Shown one piece after another: positions 31,720 through 32,517 of a stretch of 32,517 nt of DNA; the first letter of the stretch is position 1; every line of letters begins with the position of its first letter. This stretch comes from Planctomycetota bacterium (GTDB lineage: Bacteria; Planctomycetota; UBA1135; UBA2386), in assembly GCA_025459175.1 (NCBI GenBank), contig JALORC010000108.1:1-32517 (forward strand). The letters are read 5' to 3'. The notes under the pieces are model-generated. The model was not told the DNA's origin. It saw only the letters and a list, made by a program, of their open reading frames with translations, and ran no database searches. The translations under genes and the position numbers were made by a program.

Positions 31720-32517
31720 CTACTTCGACTGGTCGGCGTCGCGCACGAGCTGCAAGGCCTTCGCGACGTCATCACGCAGTCCCACGAACAGCAAGCCGGT
31801 CGGACCGGTCGAGGCGGCGGTCAAGGTGCCGCCGGGCTTGCCGAACGCAGGGCGAAGGGTTCGCATCGCCGTGCTGACATCGACGTGTTTGCTTTCGTGC
31901 ACCGTCATCACCGGGACGATCGCGGTCGCCTGCAGCACCGCCTCCGGAGCCTCGTACGCGGCGCGCCACTGGATCTCGTTCGCGCCTCGTCCGTTCAGCG
32001 CCCGCAGGAGGAACACGCGGCTCTGCGGCACGACGGGCAAGATCGCGTGGTCGATCGAGCGCAGCACCATGGTGGCGCGAGTCCACCATTGCGCGGCGGA
32101 GAGCTGCTCCGCGGCGCCGAGATCGACCTCGTGTTCGGCAGGGTCGCCGAGCAGGTTCGCATCGAGGTTCGTCGTGAACGCCGCCAGGAACCTCGTCAGC
32201 GGCATCTTGCCACCCGGCCACGACAGCGTTCCCGCTGGCCAGACGAGCTCCGGCGCCGGTTCGGGACGCTTGCCGTCGAACACGTCGATCGTCTTCAGCG
32301 CGTACACGATCTGCTCGGTCGAGCCGGTCAGCTGGATGCCGTCCTCGGCCTTGTGCATGGTCATCGCCCAGGGGTTGGGGCGCCCGATCGCGGCGAAGAA
32401 CGGGCGCAGCATGTTCAAGCGCAGTTCGAGCTGGCTCGGGTCGGTCGGCAGCAGCGTGGTCGCGAACTCGATGCGGCTCGGGCGCAGAAGGACCTCCGCG
32501 GGCGTGCGCGCGACGGC
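31720..32517 (-). CDS. Secretin-like N-domain protein, 5'-truncated
   Basis: The frame is open to the right edge of the window, so only the C-terminal 265 residues are seen. An internal ATG at 32418 is unlikely to be the start because the coding pattern continues through it. The segment around LRLNMLRPFFAAIGRPNPWAMTMHKAEDGIQLTGSTEQIVYALKTIDVFD resembles the N1-type ring-building domain of secretins, where a short alpha/beta unit ends in an isoleucine-rich helix and FD. The remainder has a helical part (VLRSIDHAILPVVPQSRVFLLRALNG) and ends in KALQLVRDADQSK. No porin-forming secretin domain is present in the visible part. It is convergent with the NRPS gene, 12 bp apart. Confidence 0.6.
   Translation of the reverse strand, partial: AVARTPAEVLLRPSRIEFATTLLPTDPSQLELRLNMLRPFFAAIGRPNPWAMTMHKAEDGIQLTGSTEQIVYALKTIDVFDGKRPEPAPELVWPAGTLSWPGGKMPLTRFLAAFTTNLDANLLGDPAEHEVDLGAAEQLSAAQWWTRATMVLRSIDHAILPVVPQSRVFLLRALNGRGANEIQWRAAYEAPEAVLQATAIVPVMTVHESKHVDVSTAMRTLRPAFGKPGGTLTAASTGPTGLLFVGLRDDVAKALQLVRDADQSK

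Overview
The window is a GC-rich stretch of bacterial chromosome, most likely from a poorly characterised member of the Planctomycetota. Three things point there. There is a ThuA / PVC-type dehydrogenase / cytochrome c fusion next to a Gfo/Idh/MocA oxidoreductase and a sugar isomerase. There are many secreted proteins of unknown function with planctomycete-type C-terminal beta domains. There are short ECF-sigma cassettes beside secreted or von Willebrand A proteins. No rRNA, tRNA, CRISPR array, insertion sequence or phage gene was seen.

Left part (1-7.7 kb): the 3' part of a secreted repeat protein, whose frame is broken by an exact 10-bp tandem duplication, converges on a minus-strand three-gene operon. 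Reading order is ThuA/dehydrogenase/cytochrome c fusion (7659-4129), Gfo/Idh/MocA protein (4092-2968), TIM-barrel epimerase/isomerase (2962-2120). This looks like an oxidative sugar or glycoside catabolic unit with an exported half and a cytoplasmic half.

7.66-10.75 kb: a compositionally different, less GC-biased cassette. It has a promoter-like element, a micro-ORF, a G-quadruplex motif, a frameshifted ECF-sigma-like gene, a strong hairpin, a small exported protein and a membrane-anchored protein with a carboxypeptidase-regulatory-like domain.

10.75-18 kb: a PAS-AraC regulator; two secreted proteins on the minus strand coupled by an ATGA overlap, the first with a hairpin enclosing its start codon; a VIT-vWA protein, an ECF sigma factor and a 73-residue protein coupled by two ATGA overlaps; a small Lys/Arg-rich protein; and a secreted protein.

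18-26 kb: mostly single genes in divergent and convergent pairs: a large exported protein, a membrane-anchored beta-carbonic anhydrase homologue, a CAP-domain protein, a DUF2911-FKBP fusion, YaeQ, a large secreted protein with carboxypeptidase-regulatory-like folds, and a HugZ-like protein. An identical 36-bp hairpin-forming repeat lies in two of the divergent intergenic regions.

26-31.7 kb: the most striking locus. A small SET-domain lysine methyltransferase homologue lies 13 bp upstream of a 1694-residue membrane NRPS of the Pls/PosA type: adenylation, carrier protein, and three membrane/left-handed-beta-helix units. It carries an additional C-terminal multi-TM acyltransferase-like domain. 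This resembles a poly-amino-acid (epsilon-polylysine type) synthetase with two unusual partners. A truncated minus-strand gene with a secretin-like N domain closes the window.

Across the window, Shine-Dalgarno sequences are rare. Several start codons instead sit 6-9 nt downstream of a TANNNT hexamer, which suggests widespread leaderless transcripts.
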